A stretch of 64,000 nt of DNA from Viridothelium virens (GCA_010094025.1 ML991778.1:310001-374000), one strand, 5' to 3'; shown: positions 22,377 to 35,022, counted from the first letter of the stretch. Notes: a model not told the origin generated them from the letters alone. Numbers and translations: made by a program.

Positions 22377-24044
22377 ATGCTCCCCCGGACAGCAGTGACC
22401 AGAATAGGCTCTTATGCTTCGCGCAAAGCTTTCCCATCACATGCGATAGCTCGGAGCTTCTCCGCAGCTTCATCCATCCGAAGGGTTCCCGTCTCTATTA
22501 CCACATGCACCAGAAATCCTCCAATTCCACGCACTTTAGCTACGGGCTCTGCGGCTACGGCACGAAGCTTCGCCGTGACTACCAGGATGGCAGCGTCAAC
22601 AAGAACAGAAAGTGATGCTTTCGGAGAAATACAGGTTCCTGCGGACAAGTATTGGGGGGCGCAGACAGAGAGGTCATTGGAGAATTTCAAGATCAATCAA
22701 CCGCAGGATCGCATGCCACCTCCGATAGTTAGAGCATTCGGCATATTGAAAGGAGCAGCGGCTACAGTCAATATGAAGTTTGGGCTTGGTAAGACGACGA
22801 CGTCGTCGAACGACCTGGATGAAGACTAATGAGGACCAGACACCAAGCTTGGGAATGCAATTCAGCAGGCTGCTAAGGAAGTCGCCGATCTTAAGCTTGT
22901 CGACCACTTTCCTCTCGTTGTCTGGCAAACTGGCTCCGGTACTCAGTCCAATATGAACGCAAATGAAGTTATCTCAAATCGCGCAATTGAGATTCTTGGA
23001 GGCACAATGGGCACCAAAAAGCCAGTCCACCCGAATGACCATGTCAATATGTCTGCCTCCTCCAACGACACCTTCCCTACCGTCATGCACATTGCCGCTG
23101 TCCTTGAATTCGAGGAACATCTCCTGCCTTCCCTCAAATCCCTCCGCGACGCCCTCCACCGCAAATCACAGCAATTCGAACGAATCATCAAGATCGGACG
23201 AACCCATCTACAAGACGCTACCCCTCTCACTCTTGGCCAAGAGTTCTCCGGCTATGTCACCCAACTCGATTACGGCATCGAGCGCGTCCAATCCGCGCTG
23301 CCTCGGCTCCGTAACCTTGCTCAGGGCGGCACCGCCGTTGGGACAGGCCTCAACACCTTCGCTGGCTTCGCAGAAGACATTGCTGCCGAAGTCACCAAGA
23401 TGACGGGTCATCAATTCCAGACAGCGCCCAACAAATTCGAAGCTCTCGCTGCTCACGACGCCATCGTTGAGGCGTCAGGCCAGCTCAACACGCTCGCCAC
23501 ATCGCTGTTCAAGATCGCACAGGATATTCGGTTCCTTGGATCAGGTCCGCGATGTGGGCTGGGCGAGCTGAAATTGCCGGAGAATGAGCCGGGAAGCTCC
23601 ATCATGCCGGGAAAGGTGAACCCGACGCAGTGTGAGAGTATGACGATGTTGTGCACGCAGGTTATGGGAAATCATGCCGCGGTGACGTTCGCAGGCAGCC
23701 AAGGGAACTTTGAGCTGAATGTTTTCAAGCCCGTCATGATCCGCAATCTCCTACATAGCAGTCGTGTGCTCGGAGATGGAATGCAAAGCTTTGAAAAGAA
23801 CCTTGTAGCAGGTATGGAAGCAGACGAAAAGAGGATCGGAGCGCTATTGCATGAGAGTTTGATGTTGGTGACATGTTTGAATCCTGTGATAGGATACGAT
23901 ATGGCGAGCAAAGTGGCAAAAAATGCGCATAAGAAGGGGACGACGCTTAAGGAAAGTGCAATGGAATTGAAGGCACTGAGTGAGGAGGATTTTGACAAGA
24001 CAGTGAGGCCCGAACTGATGCTTGCGCCAAAAGAGAAGAAATAG
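22377..24044 (+). CDS. fum1: Fumarate hydratase (class II fumarase)
   Basis: Two exons, 22377-22788 and 22840-24044, with a 51-nt intron carrying ACTAATG, encode 538 residues. The enzyme hydrates fumarate to L-malate in the citric acid cycle. The first 70 residues are rich in Arg, Ser and Ala with almost no acidic residues ([19 protein letters not shown]), a typical mitochondrial presequence. The core begins at [20 protein letters not shown]. Active-site regions visible are [17 protein letters not shown] (about 168-184), [31 protein letters not shown] and the signature loop [13 protein letters not shown] (about 389-401). An in-frame Met at residue 71 (22587), followed by [13 protein letters not shown], could start a cytosolic isoform; fungi also achieve dual location from one product. 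Identification is secure. Confidence 0.97.
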
Positions 24045-24827
24045 ATGGCATACCCACGAAGGTTTTCCCTGAGAGAGCTGTACATATAGGTATCGTTCCG
24101 ACTGGGCCAGTTGAAAGTTCCACAACGGCTGAAAATGGCACATCGTCCAATTGTACACTGTTGAATGGCTGCACTGAGATGCGCTTACGGAGGAGTGGAC
24201 ATTTATGAGAAACATACGCTCGGTCCATGACTCAATTCACAACAGAAATACGGTTAGATTTAACCGACGGTACTCTGGCCCCTTCGCTGTAGTAAGCCAG
24301 GCTATCACCGTGCTTTGCGACCATAGCCACCATTGCTGTACAAGCTGTGATGGCCGTAAAGGTCTAAAACTGCAACTTATCAGGCTACTTTCAGATAGCC
24401 GACGTACCGAATGTGCGCTATTCACTCTTGTTTAGAAGGGAAAAACATGACCTGAGCGAAAGGAGGTAAAAGGCACCAGCCGAGCAGATTTCACTTACAA
24501 GAATTTACTTCTCCGCGGTCAGAGTAGCACTACAAAGGCTGAAGCCAACGATCTTGAGGTAGCCAGCGTGTGAACAAAGCGAGCTGGTATAGTGTCCATT
24601 TTGTGCTTTTTTGTGTGGAGAAGATGGATTGCTGTTGACGATGTACTGGCAAGAGTGGGTGGCCTCGGAGATGGCTCCGGAAAGCTCGACCTAAGCACAT
24701 GGAGAGCGGAGGTCAAAAGCTTGGCAAAGACGCGCTAAAACGCGGCAGGTTCAGAACTCCGCACTATACGCGACTTACTCCGTCTTGAAACCCCCCACAA
24801 ATCCGGCGAAAGTCGAGACATACCATC
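24045..24827. other. Spacer between fumarase and smc5
   Basis: 783 bp without a supported gene. It should hold the fumarase 3' untranslated region and the smc5 promoter. No repeat or RNA gene was recognised. Confidence 0.5.
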
Positions 24828-27800
24828 ATGCCAGGCCTTATGATTCCACGGCGAAGGAGTCGCTCCGAAGCGGTCAGTCTTGAGGACGAGGACGAGGTAG
24901 AATCAGACGCCTCCTCAACTGGTAGCAAACGTGCGCGCCTATCCACCGTATGTACCACGCTCTAAAATCTACAGACCGCCAGCAAAGAACAAGCCATTCT
25001 CTTCGCCTTCTTTATCTGACATGGCTATTAGGATACCGCTGTGCGTTCTCGAATCAACGGCATTCACGCGTACACGAATGGCGCAAGCACCGCAAGTGAC
25101 GATCATGAGCACCAGCCTGGCTCTATCGTAAGAGTCAAACTCAAGAATTTTGTGACATATACTGCAACCGAATTTCATCCTGGACCGAGTCTGAATATGG
25201 TCATTGGTCCCAACGGAACCGGAAAAAGTACACTTGTCTGTGCGATTTGTTTGGGCCTTGGCTGGGGTGCCCAGCATCTGGGACGTGCAAAGGAGCTCTC
25301 GGAGTTTGTCAAATATGGTGCGCGCGAAGCTGAGATTGAAATCGAACTCAAGGCTGGAGAGAGGCAGCGTGGAAGGAACCCCATAATCAAGCGCCATATC
25401 AAGCGTGAAGGCAACAAGACCACGTGGTTCATCAATGGCACCAGTGCTACGCACAAGCAGGTCCAGTTGCTAGCAAAGTCTTTCTCTATCCAGGTCGATA
25501 ACCTCTGCCAATTCCTGCCACAAGATCGCGTCGTTGAGTTTGCAGCCCTTTCACCTGTTCAGCTTCTAGATCAGACGCAGCGTGCTGCCGCTCCCGAACA
25601 CATGATAGAGGATCATGAACTGCTCAAGCGTCTACGCAGCGAGCAAAAAAAGGGCCGAGCTGAACAGAGTAACGTTCAGGACAGTCTCGCAAACCTTGAG
25701 AATCGACAGAGAGCTCAACGGTTGGATTATGAGCGAATGCAGGAACGCGAGGCGATTAAGGCACGTGTTGGCGCCCTTTATAAAATGAAGCCCGTGGTCA
25801 TGTATCGCACCTTTCGTACTAAGGCTCAAGAGCTGAAAGCCGAGAAAAAAGCGGCCGAAAACTCCTTAAGACAGTTAGAACAGGAGGTGCAACCTGCTAT
25901 GCAAGCTGCGAATGCGAAACAAGAATACCAGGATCAAGTGGGCTCTGTTGTTACGACCAGAAAGAAGATGGTTGAGCGACATGAACGGCGCGTGGATGGC
26001 TTTTCAAAAGAATTGGAAGATCTCCAGACCAAAATCGAAGACTGCGAGAACAATAAGAAAGCCGAGAAGACTGGCGACCACGGCCGGAAGAATAAGCTTG
26101 AGCGGACCAAGCGAGAAATCATTAGCATCAAAGCTCGCATGGAAGAAACGCCTCCTGAATTCGACGCGGCGATGTACAACGAGAAGATCAGAGCAGAGAG
26201 TCGCACAATTCGAGATATCGAAAATCGCACTCAGGAAGTTCAAGATTCCATGAGAAACTGCAGGGGTGAAGCCCTGAAACTCAACACCCAGATACAGTCA
26301 AAGGAAGAAGAACTTACTCATTTGCAATCCCAAGCTGGCCAGCAACTGAACAAACTCCGACAGGCATCGCGGGACACGTTCAAACTGTGGGAGTACGTTC
26401 AGGATAATCCCGTCAAATTCCAGAGCGAGGTCTATGGTCCACCTGCCGTCGTCTGCACATTGAAGGATCAACGCTTCGCCGATGCCATCGAATCCATGAT
26501 TCAACCAGGAGAATTGAAAGCATTTACATGTACTTCGCAAGCCGATTTCCAGCATCTGACAAATGTTGCAACCAAGCAATTTGGCTTGACAGACTTTTGC
26601 CTCCGTCAAATACATGTAGGATTGGACCACTTCAAACCTCCTGCATCTGATGAGGAAATGAGGAAGTTTGGACTGGATAGCTGGCTTCTGGACCATGTGC
26701 AAGGTCCGGAACCGGTCCTCTCAATGCTTTGTGACACCATGCGCATTCACCAGACCGGACTCGCTACCTGCGGATTGAGCGATCAACAATTTCAAACACT
26801 CTCCTTGAGTGCTGTTTCGTCATTCGTGGATCGATACAAGGCATATCACATTACTCGGCGCCGCGAGTATGGTCCCAAGGCAACATCAACTCGCGTTCGA
26901 GATGTCCGTCCTGCTAAGATCTGGACGAATCAACGAGGTAACTCTCATCGTGAGGACGAGCTGAGGCGGGACATCATAGAAGCTAAGGGCGAGAAACAAG
27001 AGCTTCAGTCTGAACACGAGCGGCTGAAGAAAGAGCTTGAATCCCTAAAAGGGCAAGTCGAAGAAGCAAAATCGGAGAAAACGCGGCTTGAAGACGAGAA
27101 AGCCACTTTACAAACAGCAGACTCTGAATTCAAAAACCTGCCAACCAAATTGGAACGACAAGAAACTCAACTTGCTGAGCTCCAGGAACAGGGTGCAGAG
27201 CTTAAAGCTCGGCTGTTAACGATTGACCGCGAAGTAGAGGAATACGCGTTTCAGCGCGGTGACAAGGCAATCGAGTTCGCGCGCGCCGTTGATGTCCTAC
27301 GAACCCAAGTCAGTGACCTCATCACTGCCGAGCTCATCAAACTCGAGGCCGCTGCCGACCTCGAGACCCTCAAGGCCCGTAATGCCGACATTGAGAACCT
27401 CCTCCGTGAGCGCAGAGCCGAAGTCAACGACAAGGAAGCAGCGTCCAAGCGTGCCACCGACGACGCCAAGACTTGGATGACGAAGTGTAGGCCCTTGATA
27501 GACGCGGAGCGGACGGCAGAGGAGGAGCAGGCAATGCAAGATACCGAGCGCATGTCGCCCCAGGATCTGGACCTCGAGATCGAGTCGGCCCAGAGTCGGT
27601 TGAACTTGCTGCATGAAGGGAACCCCCGTGCGATCCAGGACTTTGAGAAGCGCGCCCAGGACATTGAGCGATTGAAGGAGAAGGTGCAGAGTAGTGCAGA
27701 CGCCTTGGCAGAGCTAGAGCAGCGAATTCAGGAGGTGCGAGCGAGATGGGAGCCTGAGCTGGACGAGCTGGTGGCGAAGATTAGCGATGCATTTGCGAAG

Positions 27801-28590
27801 AGCTTCGAGAAGATTGGATGCGCGGGACAGGTCGGCGTGCACAAGGACGAGGACTTTGAAAATTGGGCGGTGCAGATTATGGTGCGGTTCCGGTATGTCT
27901 TATCCCCTTTCTTCCCTGCCTGACATGTTCTGGTGCTCGCCCTCTCTTTCGGGCTTTCTCTCAATGTGCTAACGCGAGCCTTTTCCCAGTGAAAATGAAA
28001 CCCTCACGCAACTTGACTCGCATCGCCAGTCTGGCGGCGAGCGCGCCGTCTCCACCATCTTCTACCTCATGGCACTCCAATCCCTCGCCCGCGCCCCATT
28101 CCGCGTTGTTGATGAAATCAACCAAGGCATGGACCCCCGGAACGAGCGCATCGTCCACGAACGCATGGTCGACATTGCCTGCGGTGCCGTCCCTGCTCCA
28201 ACTGCTGCGCCAGTTGGTGGTCTTGGACGTAGCCAAACGGCCGAACTGTACGGTACAGGGGACTCGGAGGATGACGAGGTGGACAGTGTCCTAGGTCCTC
28301 ACAGCGACCTAGGGCGTGGGACTTCGGCCGGATTGGACGGGGATGCACAGGGGGAGTCGGTGGCGAGAACGAGCCAATACTTCCTCATTACCCCCAAGTT
28401 GCTGAGTGGATTGAAGTATCGGCCAGGCATGAAGGTGCATTGCATTGCGAGCGGAGAGTACATGCCTGAAGACTGGAAGAAATTAGACTTTGGCAAGATG
28501 CTGGCGCATGCGAAATTGGTTGTTGGGAGGAATAAGCCTAACTCCAGGCCAAGGAGCTTAGGAAGTAGAGTAGGTAGCGTGTCGGCGTGA
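24828..28590 (+). CDS. smc5: Structural maintenance of chromosomes protein 5
   Basis: Three exons, 24828-24947, 25032-27892 and 27990-28590, encode about 1193 residues. Smc5 pairs with Smc6 and the Nse subunits in the complex that resolves recombination intermediates and stalled forks. The ATPase head starts with [20 protein letters not shown] and the Walker [10 protein letters not shown] near 98-106, then [20 protein letters not shown]. Two long coiled coils flank a hinge near 490-670. The C-terminal head shows the ABC signature SGGERAVS (about 1007) and Walker [13 protein letters not shown] (about 1030). The last intron splits CG-T, restoring [14 protein letters not shown]. An acidic, Gly-rich insert of about 60 residues sits between [10 protein letters not shown] and [12 protein letters not shown], within the head; it looks species-specific. 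Confidence 0.96.
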
Positions 28591-28986
28591 TATTATTATG
28601 ATGTTAGTCTCAGACGATCTGCTGGAGTCGCTACGAACAGATCGGGATTCGAGGGATTTCTGCTTTTACATGAAATCTCGGTAGCGTCGGTGTTGAAAAA
28701 CTGGGGAGGTTTGACAGTTGTACTATATACTTAGACTCGGGAATAGAATAAAGTCGGCGAGAAAATGCAAAGCCGCCCACCAGAGCCATCCTGATTGCCG
28801 TGGCTGCTCCTTTAATATCCTTTCATCCTCTCCTCGCGCGCAACGTCGTTGGACTCATCTTTAATCCTCCTGGCACATGCTGATCTCCTGACCCATCAAC
28901 AACTCCCTTCCATCCTTTCTTAAGCTCTTTGGTCGATTACAAGAGACCCACGGTCCTTCTTGTTCAACCCTTCATTATATATCCAC
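28591..28986. terminator. Convergent 3' spacer, smc5 / pyruvate carrier
   Basis: 396 bp between the stop codons of two converging genes, so it should hold both transcript 3' ends. I see no gene in it. Candidate AATAAA-like elements include GAATAAAG near 28746. Confidence 0.4.
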
Positions 28987-29790
28987 TTACGCAGCCGCCT
29001 TCGCCTTTTCCGCCGCCCTCTCCGGACTCTCCACTATCCCTTTAACCATCTCCTTCTCATCCTTAGCTGCCTTCTTCAACTCATCGGTAAGAGAACTGTT
29101 CTTGATGCTCTGGTTGTAAAGGAAGATGCGCGTGCATTGCGTGGTACCGACGAGAAACACGAAGAAATTGACGGTTGCGAGGCTGCGTTCCAGTTAGCCC
29201 CAGATTCCCGTTCCATGTCCTTGGTGCACGGGTAGCGTTCATCGACTCAGAGGGGTGATGTGAGGCTCCGGGGAGTTGGAAGGTAGAAGAGTAGAGTCAG
29301 AAGAAGACATACAAGTAGTTCTTGGGACGAATGACAAAGCACCATCGCGTCCAGATCGCACCTGTGGCAACGAGTGCGCCGTTCTGCTGTAACGAGAGAT
29401 TCTCCGCAGGTCGTGCCAGGTCAGCAATTCCAGCAAGGACGAGACCCCATTTCATGATCGGTGCCCTAATTATCAGTCATGTATCAGTCAAGCCATTCAG
29501 TTGCAGATATGTCCCTATTTCATCCTCATCCGGAGGTGCGCTTCGAGTCTTGCGCATGGGGACCTAGTATTGCCGGGAGACTAAGCCTACCAGAAATGCA
29601 CCGTTTTAGGTCCTACTTCCGAGTTCCACAGTTTCGTGAAGGCACTCTCGTTCTTGGGAGGTTCGACATTCGTCTCTGCAACGGTTTGCACGCGTCGGCG
29701 ACCGAACTGCTGCCGCATCGGGGCCCATTGTGAGGTGCGAAGGCCGGCTCTGGAGGCGCGAAAGAGATGAAGAGGATTGCGACCAGCCAT
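28987..29790 (-). CDS. mpc2: Mitochondrial pyruvate carrier subunit (Mpc2/Mpc3 type)
   Basis: Three exons on the minus strand, 29790-29591, 29465-29313 and 29182-28987, encode 182 residues. MPC subunits form a heterodimer in the inner mitochondrial membrane that imports pyruvate. Junctions fall inside a conserved Trp codon (VHFW-APIMKWGLVLAGIAD) and a Phe codon (RPKNY-FLATVNFFVFL). Family hallmarks are KLWNSEVGPKTVHFWAP, the segment DLARPAENLSLQQNGAL and GAIWTRWCFVIRPKNY. The N-terminal 50 residues are basic. The C-terminal tail after the last helix is longer than usual and charged (DELKKAAKDEKEMVKG), which suits matrix or intermembrane exposure. None of the single frames shows this gene whole, because the exons are short. 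Mpc2 versus Mpc3 cannot be told apart here. Confidence 0.92.
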
Positions 29791-30407
29791 TGCGAGTGTA
29801 TTGATCCTATGCCGTGAGCAGGGAGTGGAGAGATATACGGTGGGTGTTAGAGTCGCTGGTCCCGGGTTCCGGAGTTTACGTAGAGGCCGCACAAGGTGGA
29901 GCTCCGGTTTCGGTAGATGAGACGGGCGAAATGTTGGCGGATACTCGAGCGCTACAGAGAGCCACAAGAGCCTCTGTGTTTTGCAAGGAGATGGACAACA
30001 ATAGGCTACTTCCATTCACAACACATCTATTTCAGCAGGCTGATTCGATATCGACTCATTGGCGCCTGGAGGAGAACTCCCTTTAATAAATCCCTATTGG
30101 CCATGCATAATCCTGCCGTGTATTCCTGCAAAGGGAAATTGACAACTAGTATAGTTGGAAATACTCTTCTGGTGGGCGGGGAGGACAGTTAAAAGGTACA
30201 GACAAGCTGTAAAATTTGGCAGATTCCCAAGTTCCCTATGCGTAAAGTTGCTGTGCCATGCAGGACTCTCAAAAGGCGATGTCTAACGCTTAGGATTAAT
30301 TAGAGATGAATAGGTAATGTACAACCCAGCTAACAGCAAATGTTGTCGTTACTCTACGTCGAGTACAGAACGTGACCAGTCAAAGGGGTCTTGCTTCACT
30401 ACAATCC
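29791..30407. other. Spacer between two minus-strand genes
   Basis: 617 bp holding the pyruvate carrier promoter and leader and the 3' end of the fasciclin gene. No supported coding sequence or repeat. Confidence 0.45.
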
Positions 30408-31859
30408 CTACAAGTCCCAGCGCTCATCACCATAAGTCTCTTCAACAAATGGAGCCAATCTCTCCTTGAGATCTTCAACCGTCAACTCCTCATCGTAAGT
30501 CCACTCCTGGTATTGAACACCCTCACTACCAGAAATCTTCTTAGGTGGAATTAGGACATTACCAACTACTTGGATGACACCATCCCTGGCAATACCATCC
30601 TGTACAACGACACGAGAAAAGGCATTGACCTTGATGGTGATGAAAGGTCCATAGCGTGCCACATCAACAGCGAGAGAGCGAGTCTCATCGCCATCCTCGA
30701 GCATCGTTGGCAAGTCGAGATGGAAGTATCCTGACTTCTCATCCACAGACTCCTCCTCATCCTCATCAGCCTTGTAGTACGCATCCGAGTAGAGTGTGTT
30801 GCCAGGGGCAACGTGGTACTTCAGCAACGCCTCGAGATACTTCAATCCCGGCCGACTGAACAAGAAGGCATTGATTCTCGGTCCCAGCCTCTGGAAAGCT
30901 CCGTTCGACGGTGCGAACAGCGTGCCCCCGGGATGGTCCGTCGTGTTCAGCTTCTCCAGCAAGCCGGTCTTACCCAGGCCGAGCTCGAGCGTCGAGAACT
31001 CGCCCGGTAGCAAATCGATGATGGTGATGACGCGGGGTGGAGGAATGATTAGGGAATCGACGGCGTGGATGACGCCGTTGGTACCGAACACGTCGATGGC
31101 GACAATGCGGCTGTAGAAGTTGACGGTGAGGCCGCGAAGACCGACATTGATGCTCAGACGCTGTGGGAGAGGGCTGGAGCCGAGCGAAGAGGAGTTGAGA
31201 AGAGTTGGGATGGTGTGGGTTTTCAGGACGCGGCCGGCGGGGTAGAAGGAGGGGGAGACGTGGTAAGAGAGGAGGGCAGCAATTTGCTCGGGACTCGGTT
31301 CGGGAGCGCCCTCAGGTATCTTAGCGAAAGCCCTGTCGGTTGGCGCGAAGACAGTGAAGTTGGCAGAGGTGCCATTGAGGAGCTCTACGAGGTCTTCATT
31401 GTCGTTGATTAGCTTGGCAAGCTTGGTTGTATATTTGCTCTCAGCAATAAGCTCATAGACTGTTTTGTTTGGCTTTTGGTGGGGATGATGAGGTCGATCG
31501 TAGAGAGCGTCCTTGATTTGCACTGGAGCTTCCTCGAGGACAGTGTCGTCGAAAGAATTCTTGGTGGATTGAAGCCACGCCTCTGCATCATAGCCAACCT
31601 GGTGAATGGTTTCATACGCCGCTTCCCCAGATTCGGCGACATGATCGAATGCTTGATCAAAGGCATCCTTATTTAGCTCGGCCACTTCACCCGCAGCATC
31701 TCTGAGACTTCCTAAAACATCAGAGCGGGAAGGGATGGATTCATAGAATGATTTGGCTTTAGATTTGGTCTCGATTGCCACATCCTTGAGTACCTGCTCG
31801 TCCGGAAGAACGAAGGCAGTGCCAACAGCAGCCAAAGGCACAAGCTGGGTGAACCTCAT
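30408..31859 (-). CDS. Secreted fasciclin (FAS1) domain protein
   Basis: Single-exon gene for 483 residues. MRFTQLVPLAAVGTAFVLP is a signal peptide. Residues about 25-115 are helical and charged. Two FAS1 domains follow: about 133-275, with FTVFAPTDRAFAKIP, LSYHVSP and NGVIHAVDSLIIPP, and about 278-445, with GTLFAPSNGAFQRLG, LLKYHVAPGNTLYSD and DGVIQVVGNVLIPP. These carry the usual H1 (FAPTDxAF) and H2-like (YHV...) features. FAS1 proteins mediate cell adhesion or sit at the cell surface or in vacuoles. Sequons (NKT, NGT, NFT, NSS, NTT) fit glycosylation. The C-terminus is acidic and hydrophilic (EETYGDERWDL), so there is no GPI signal. Function in fungi is usually not defined beyond adhesion-like roles. 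Confidence 0.9.
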   Translation of the reverse strand: MRFTQLVPLAAVGTAFVLPDEQVLKDVAIETKSKAKSFYESIPSRSDVLGSLRDAAGEVAELNKDAFDQAFDHVAESGEAAYETIHQVGYDAEAWLQSTKNSFDDTVLEEAPVQIKDALYDRPHHPHQKPNKTVYELIAESKYTTKLAKLINDNEDLVELLNGTSANFTVFAPTDRAFAKIPEGAPEPSPEQIAALLSYHVSPSFYPAGRVLKTHTIPTLLNSSSLGSSPLPQRLSINVGLRGLTVNFYSRIVAIDVFGTNGVIHAVDSLIIPPPRVITIIDLLPGEFSTLELGLGKTGLLEKLNTTDHPGGTLFAPSNGAFQRLGPRINAFLFSRPGLKYLEALLKYHVAPGNTLYSDAYYKADEDEEESVDEKSGYFHLDLPTMLEDGDETRSLAVDVARYGPFITIKVNAFSRVVVQDGIARDGVIQVVGNVLIPPKKISGSEGVQYQEWTYDEELTVEDLKERLAPFVEETYGDERWDL

Positions 31860-33036
31860 GACTGCAGAGAGGTGAAAGGTTCAAGAAAGCAAGGTGAGAA
31901 GTGAAATCAAAATCGAAGTCAAGGGAATGGGAAAGGCATGTTGGTATAGTAGCGGGCTAGGTATGTGTGGTAGCTAGCCAGCAGTGATGACGACTACGTA
32001 TCGGTGCCTTGCGGAATCGAGATCCGAGCACGACAGCAGCTTCGCTGACCAAACCGATTCGACAAAAGGCAGAAAAGGCTAGCCGCTCGTCGTTTGAGGA
32101 GTAGCATTGCTATTTTCGATGGCGATTCCTACGGAGTGCTCTCAAACGTGACTCGTTCGAGCATCGCTTTGGATTGTCTCTCTAGTTTGGTTAGTTTGGT
32201 AGGTTTGCTGACGCAACCCAACCTCCCAGTGTCGTCACACCGGTCATCACCGGCTTGGATGAATGCCTGAAGTTTTTCCTTCGCTCGGCTTACCTAACAT
32301 GGTATCTTGGCGAGAATAGAGATTTGAAGAGTAGCGAAATTCCGACGCAGGTGACTCCAAATTTCGGCCCAGCATAAGTGGCATGTGGAGTGTGCGAGAT
32401 GGGTCAAAAGCAGCTATCACCCCATCACCCCATGTACCTCCGTACATGCTCCGTTCCAAGCCTCAACTCCACAATGACGCTGGATTGAGACTAGCTGTTT
32501 CGAGCTCCATCGAAAGTGGTCCGCAGCTTCCGATGAGCCAATCCCAAGTGATGTAAGTCTCAGACAGTCAATTGAGGTCCCCCGCTTAGGCGGTAAGCAC
32601 ATTTTGCCATGAAATTGCATTGACAATGGCTATAGCAAAAGTCTTAGAAAGCAGATAGACGCATGCATCGTAAGCTTAGGTGCTATGAACAAGCGAACGA
32701 AATACTGACAGTGGTTTGGTGTATGCAAAACAAGCTTTACCAAGCATTTACGATCGACGGACTCGAACTGGCCTGGGCCAGTCATATCTCGCGAACCCTG
32801 GTGGTCGGACGAGCTACGTCAGGGGAAATGGAATCTCTACCAGTAATTTACAGCAGTACCCATGCACCTGGCGCAAAGTCCGGTTTTTTGACACATCGAA
32901 AACACAACCCCATTTCCCCACAGCCCCACTCTACGAGCTCTATTAGAGCCTTCCACATGCTTTGTTCTGGTGTGCTTCATCCTTTTCATCATTTCCCTCC
33001 AAAAAAAGTACCTGAGACTCTACACCAGGACCGACA
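31860..33036. other. Divergent spacer, FAS1 protein / glutamate decarboxylase
   Basis: About 1.2 kb between outward-facing genes. No coding sequence is supported. The segment 32200-32460 has several short CACCCCAT/CATCACC motifs. The last 120 bp before 33037 are pyrimidine-rich and likely form the decarboxylase leader. Confidence 0.45.
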
Positions 33037-35022
33037 ATGGCTGGACTTGCAAGACATGTATTGAATTGACTAGTTCCTAAGAATTTACCATGTTCCCCAG
33101 CTGATTGTTCGTTAGATTGACCCCGAAGAGCTTGTACATTCTCTGCATGAGAAACCTCATTCTCATCGTGGAAAACATGCTGGGTCTTCAGCTTCCCACT
33201 CCGTGACTCCGTATTCTACTCGCTACAATAGCCAGTACGAGCTGTCCAAATTCAAGATTCCCCATGATGGTGCCCCGGCAGACGCCGTACATCAGCTGCT
33301 CAAGGACGAGCTTGACCTTGATGGACGCCCCAATCTCAACCTCGCTTCTTTCGTGGGCACCTATATGGAAGACCAAGCTGAAAAGCTCATGATTGAGAAC
33401 TTGTCTAAGAACATGTCTGATGCTGATGAATACCCGGCCATGATGGATATGCATGCCAGATGCGTCAGTATTATTGCCCACCTCTGGGGTGTGCAGAAAG
33501 GCGAAAAGGCCATCGGAACTGCTACCACCGGAAGCAGTGAAGCCATTCACCTCGGTGGATTGGCCATGAAGCGGAGGTGGCAAGAGAAGCGACAGGCGGA
33601 GGGCAAGGACACTTCCAAGCCCAACATCATCATGGGCTCCAATGCCCAGGTTGCACTCGAGAAGTTTGCTCGTTACTTCGAAGTCGAGGCCCGTATCTTG
33701 GATGTGAGCGAGAAGTCGCGGCACAGACTCGATCCGGAGCTTGTGAAGCAGAATATCGATGAGAACACCATCGGTATCTTCGTCATCCTGGGCTCAACCT
33801 ATACAGGACATTACGAGCCGGTAGAGGAGATATCCAAGATTTTGGACGAGTATCAGCAGAAGACTGGAGTAGATATCCCTATCCATGTTGATGCTGCGAG
33901 TGGTGGGTTTATTGCGCCATTCACACACGCGAAGGCAGGTGGCCCGAAATGGTGAGCTCAGGGAAATTTTGGTGGGATGGAAAAAGGTATTAATAAAGCC
34001 CAGGAACTTTGAACTCCCTCGCGTGAAATCAATCAACACCTCCGGCCACAAGTTTGGCTTGGTCTATGCTGGCGTGGGATGGATCATTTGGCGAGATGAA
34101 TGTACGCACTCTTCTGCCGTTCCGAAGAAAACATGACTCTGGCTAACGAGACGGATGACAGCTTACCTACCCAAGCATCTGGTCTTTGAACTGCATTATC
34201 TCGGAGGCACCGAAGAATCGTACACTCTCAACTTCTCACGCCCTGGAGCGCAGATCATCGCCCAGTACTACAACCTGATCCACCTCGGATTCACCGGGTT
34301 CCGTTCCATCATGGAAGACGCCTTAGCCAATGCTCGACTGCTCAGCAAAAGTCTTGAAGCAACAGGCTGGTACCGCTGTGTAAGCGACATTCACCGCAAG
34401 AAGGGTGATTTTGAGTACAGAAAGGGGGAGAAGCCGTTCGAAAAAGAAGGGGAAACAAGCGCAGATTACAACGCCGGACTGCCCGTAGTTGCTTTTACTC
34501 TGACAGAAGATTTCCACAAGCAGTATCCTCATGTAAAGCAGGTCGCGGTCAGCAACTTGCTGAGGGCCAAACAGTACATCATTCCAAGTAAGTCTTACCT
34601 GCATGCGCTGTGTTACCCGACCTGGGCGATGTGACTAGCCGGATCGTGCCGAGCAACCGTGACTTGCAGGCGGCAGCTAGTTTTGACTTCACCATCACCC
34701 CATCTTGTTTCATCTTTACACTCGTCTCTCTAGCGCTAATGCCTTTTTTCCAGATTATCCGCTGCCGCCTGGAGAGGAGAAGACCGAGATCCTGCGAGTC
34801 GTGGTGCGAGAATCCATGTCGATTGACCTGCTTGACCGCCTGATTGCAGACATCTGCGCAGCAACGGAAACTTTGATCAATAGTGACGAAATTGACCTAG
34901 CTGCATGGCAGCCATTTAGTAACAGCGTCGAAAAAACGCATTCGAGTGCTGGTCAAAAGAGCCATAACAAGCACAAAGCAAAGCGGCCAATGAGTCATGG
35001 TGTTCATCGCAGTGTGTGCTAA
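33037..35022 (+). CDS. gad1: Glutamate decarboxylase (PLP-dependent)
   Basis: Five exons, 33037-33057, 33116-33951, 34004-34101, 34162-34587 and 34754-35022, encode 549 residues. The enzyme converts L-glutamate to GABA and CO2 and feeds the GABA shunt and acid-stress response. The 21-nt first exon gives MAGLARH, which joins [19 protein letters not shown]. Family blocks seen are [50 protein letters not shown] and [19 protein letters not shown], with the PLP lysine near residue 302. The third exon links [19 protein letters not shown]. The last exon [20 protein letters not shown] closes the small domain. The C-terminal 30 residues are basic and His-rich ([19 protein letters not shown]). A calmodulin-binding site like that of plant enzymes is not evident. 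Confidence 0.96.
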
